A stretch of 5,748 nucleotides of DNA from Eubacterium sp. (GTDB lineage Bacteria; Bacillota; Clostridia; Peptostreptococcales; Anaerovoracaceae): NCBI GenBank assembly GCA_017419895.1, contig JAFOKI010000041.1, positions 1 through 5,748 of the forward strand, read 5' to 3'. The notes beneath the pieces are model-generated. The model did not search any database, was not told the DNA's origin, and was given only the letters and a program-made list of their open reading frames with translations. Positions 5,238-5,748 of this stretch are shown here, one piece after another. A program made the translations under genes and the position numbers. Every line of letters starts with the position of its first letter. Position 1 is the stretch's first letter.

Positions 5238-5748
5238 ATGAAAAGGGTATTGCTCATTGCGGATGATTTTACCGGTTCGCTTGACACCGGTATCCAGTTC
5301 GTAAAAAGCAACGTGAAGACTGACGTGTTCGCATATGCCGAGAACTTTTATGACGCTGTACATAAGGGCGAGATCAAACAGGACGCGGCAGTTCTGGTAG
5401 TCAACTCCGATACACGCCATGTCGGTGGTGAGCCCGCGTATAAAAAAGTAAGCGAGATCGTCAAAGCCGGACTCGAACTCGGAGTCGACTGTATCTATAA
5501 GAAGACGGATTCAGCTCTCCGCGGGAACATTGGCGCTGAGCTCACTGCCGTTCTCGACGTTACCGGCGCAGACGCGCTTCATTTCATCCCTGCGCTTCCG
5601 GGCATGAACCGCGTGACCATAGACGGCGTCCACTATATCGACGGGATTCCGACCGCTGAAAGTGAATTCGCCAATGACAAATACGCCCCGGTCACACGAT
5701 CGGCCGTGAATGAGATCATCGGACTCCAGTCTAAAATCCCGGTATTCC
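5238..5748 (+). CDS. Four-carbon acid sugar kinase family protein (DUF1537), N-terminal 170 residues
   Basis: The gene runs off the right edge; full family members are about 400-480 residues. The visible part is the N-terminal sugar-binding domain. IADDFTGSLDTG (7-18) matches the family A-D-D-x-T-G opening, VNSDTRH (55-61) the N-x-x-(S/T)-R strand, and KKTDSALRGNIGAE (88-101) the highly conserved K-x-D-S-x-L-R-G-N motif. PALPGMNR (118-125) and DGVHYIDGIP (129-138) fit the segment before the E-F-A-x-D turn (143-147). Characterised relatives (OtnK, DtnK and similar) phosphorylate 3-oxo-tetronates, D-threonate, D-erythronate or related acids with ATP, preparing them for decarboxylation or oxidation. 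The exact substrate depends on the missing C-terminal half and on neighbours such as a PdxA2-like dehydrogenase or an aldolase, which would lie to the right. The cytoplasmic location is inferred from the lack of a signal peptide. Confidence 0.92.
   Translation, partial: MKRVLLIADDFTGSLDTGIQFVKSNVKTDVFAYAENFYDAVHKGEIKQDAAVLVVNSDTRHVGGEPAYKKVSEIVKAGLELGVDCIYKKTDSALRGNIGAELTAVLDVTGADALHFIPALPGMNRVTIDGVHYIDGIPTAESEFANDKYAPVTRSAVNEIIGLQSKIPVF

Noticed and set aside
4968..5420. A 150-codon minus-strand frame across the nitroreductase-kinase junction
   Set aside because: It lies opposite two genes with clear family motifs and strong ribosome sites and shows no recognisable domain.

Overview
The window looks like chromosomal DNA of an anaerobic Gram-positive of the Clostridia type. 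GC content is moderate. Ribosome binding sites are strong and purine rich, the candidate promoters carry extended -10 elements, and the gene families (DUF2130 coiled-coil protein, small nitroreductase, four-carbon acid sugar kinase) are common in that group. This lineage call is inference from style and families. No rRNA, tRNA, CRISPR array, insertion sequence or phage gene was seen.

Layout: (1) Positions 1-1562 hold two minus-strand genes. The upstream one is a 436-residue DUF2130 protein, with a CxxC start, a long coiled coil and then a PD-(D/E)XK-like core. The downstream one, 66 nt further on and cut by the left edge, is an unrecognised gene with a Rossmann-like opening. (2) Positions 1563-1816 are a divergent control region. 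(3) Positions 1817-3049 encode a membrane-bound family 2 glycosyltransferase with a GTG start; it probably stands alone. (4) Its terminator at 3090-3117 overlaps the 3' end of a convergent minus-strand MFS transporter (3102-4346), whose stop codon sits in the hairpin loop. (5) Positions 4347-4625 form a second divergent control region. It has a near-ideal extended -10 promoter and a 14-bp perfect palindrome for the transporter, a coding-like remnant that may derive from a Uma2 (DUF820) gene, and a promoter for the right-hand operon. (6) Positions 4626-5748 hold a plus-strand operon: a nitroreductase-family flavoprotein, then a four-carbon acid sugar kinase (DUF1537 family) that runs off the right edge.

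How they work together: the only clear functional unit is the right-hand operon, a flavin oxidoreductase with a sugar-acid kinase, probably part of a catabolic cluster continuing to the right. The divergent MFS carrier could supply its substrate, but nothing in the sequence proves this. The other genes look like separate housekeeping or accessory functions. I see no clearly new multi-gene system. The observations most worth checking are the nuclease-like core of the DUF2130 protein, the shared GTTAAC-type sites at two promoters, the stop codon inside the terminator, and the gene remnant.
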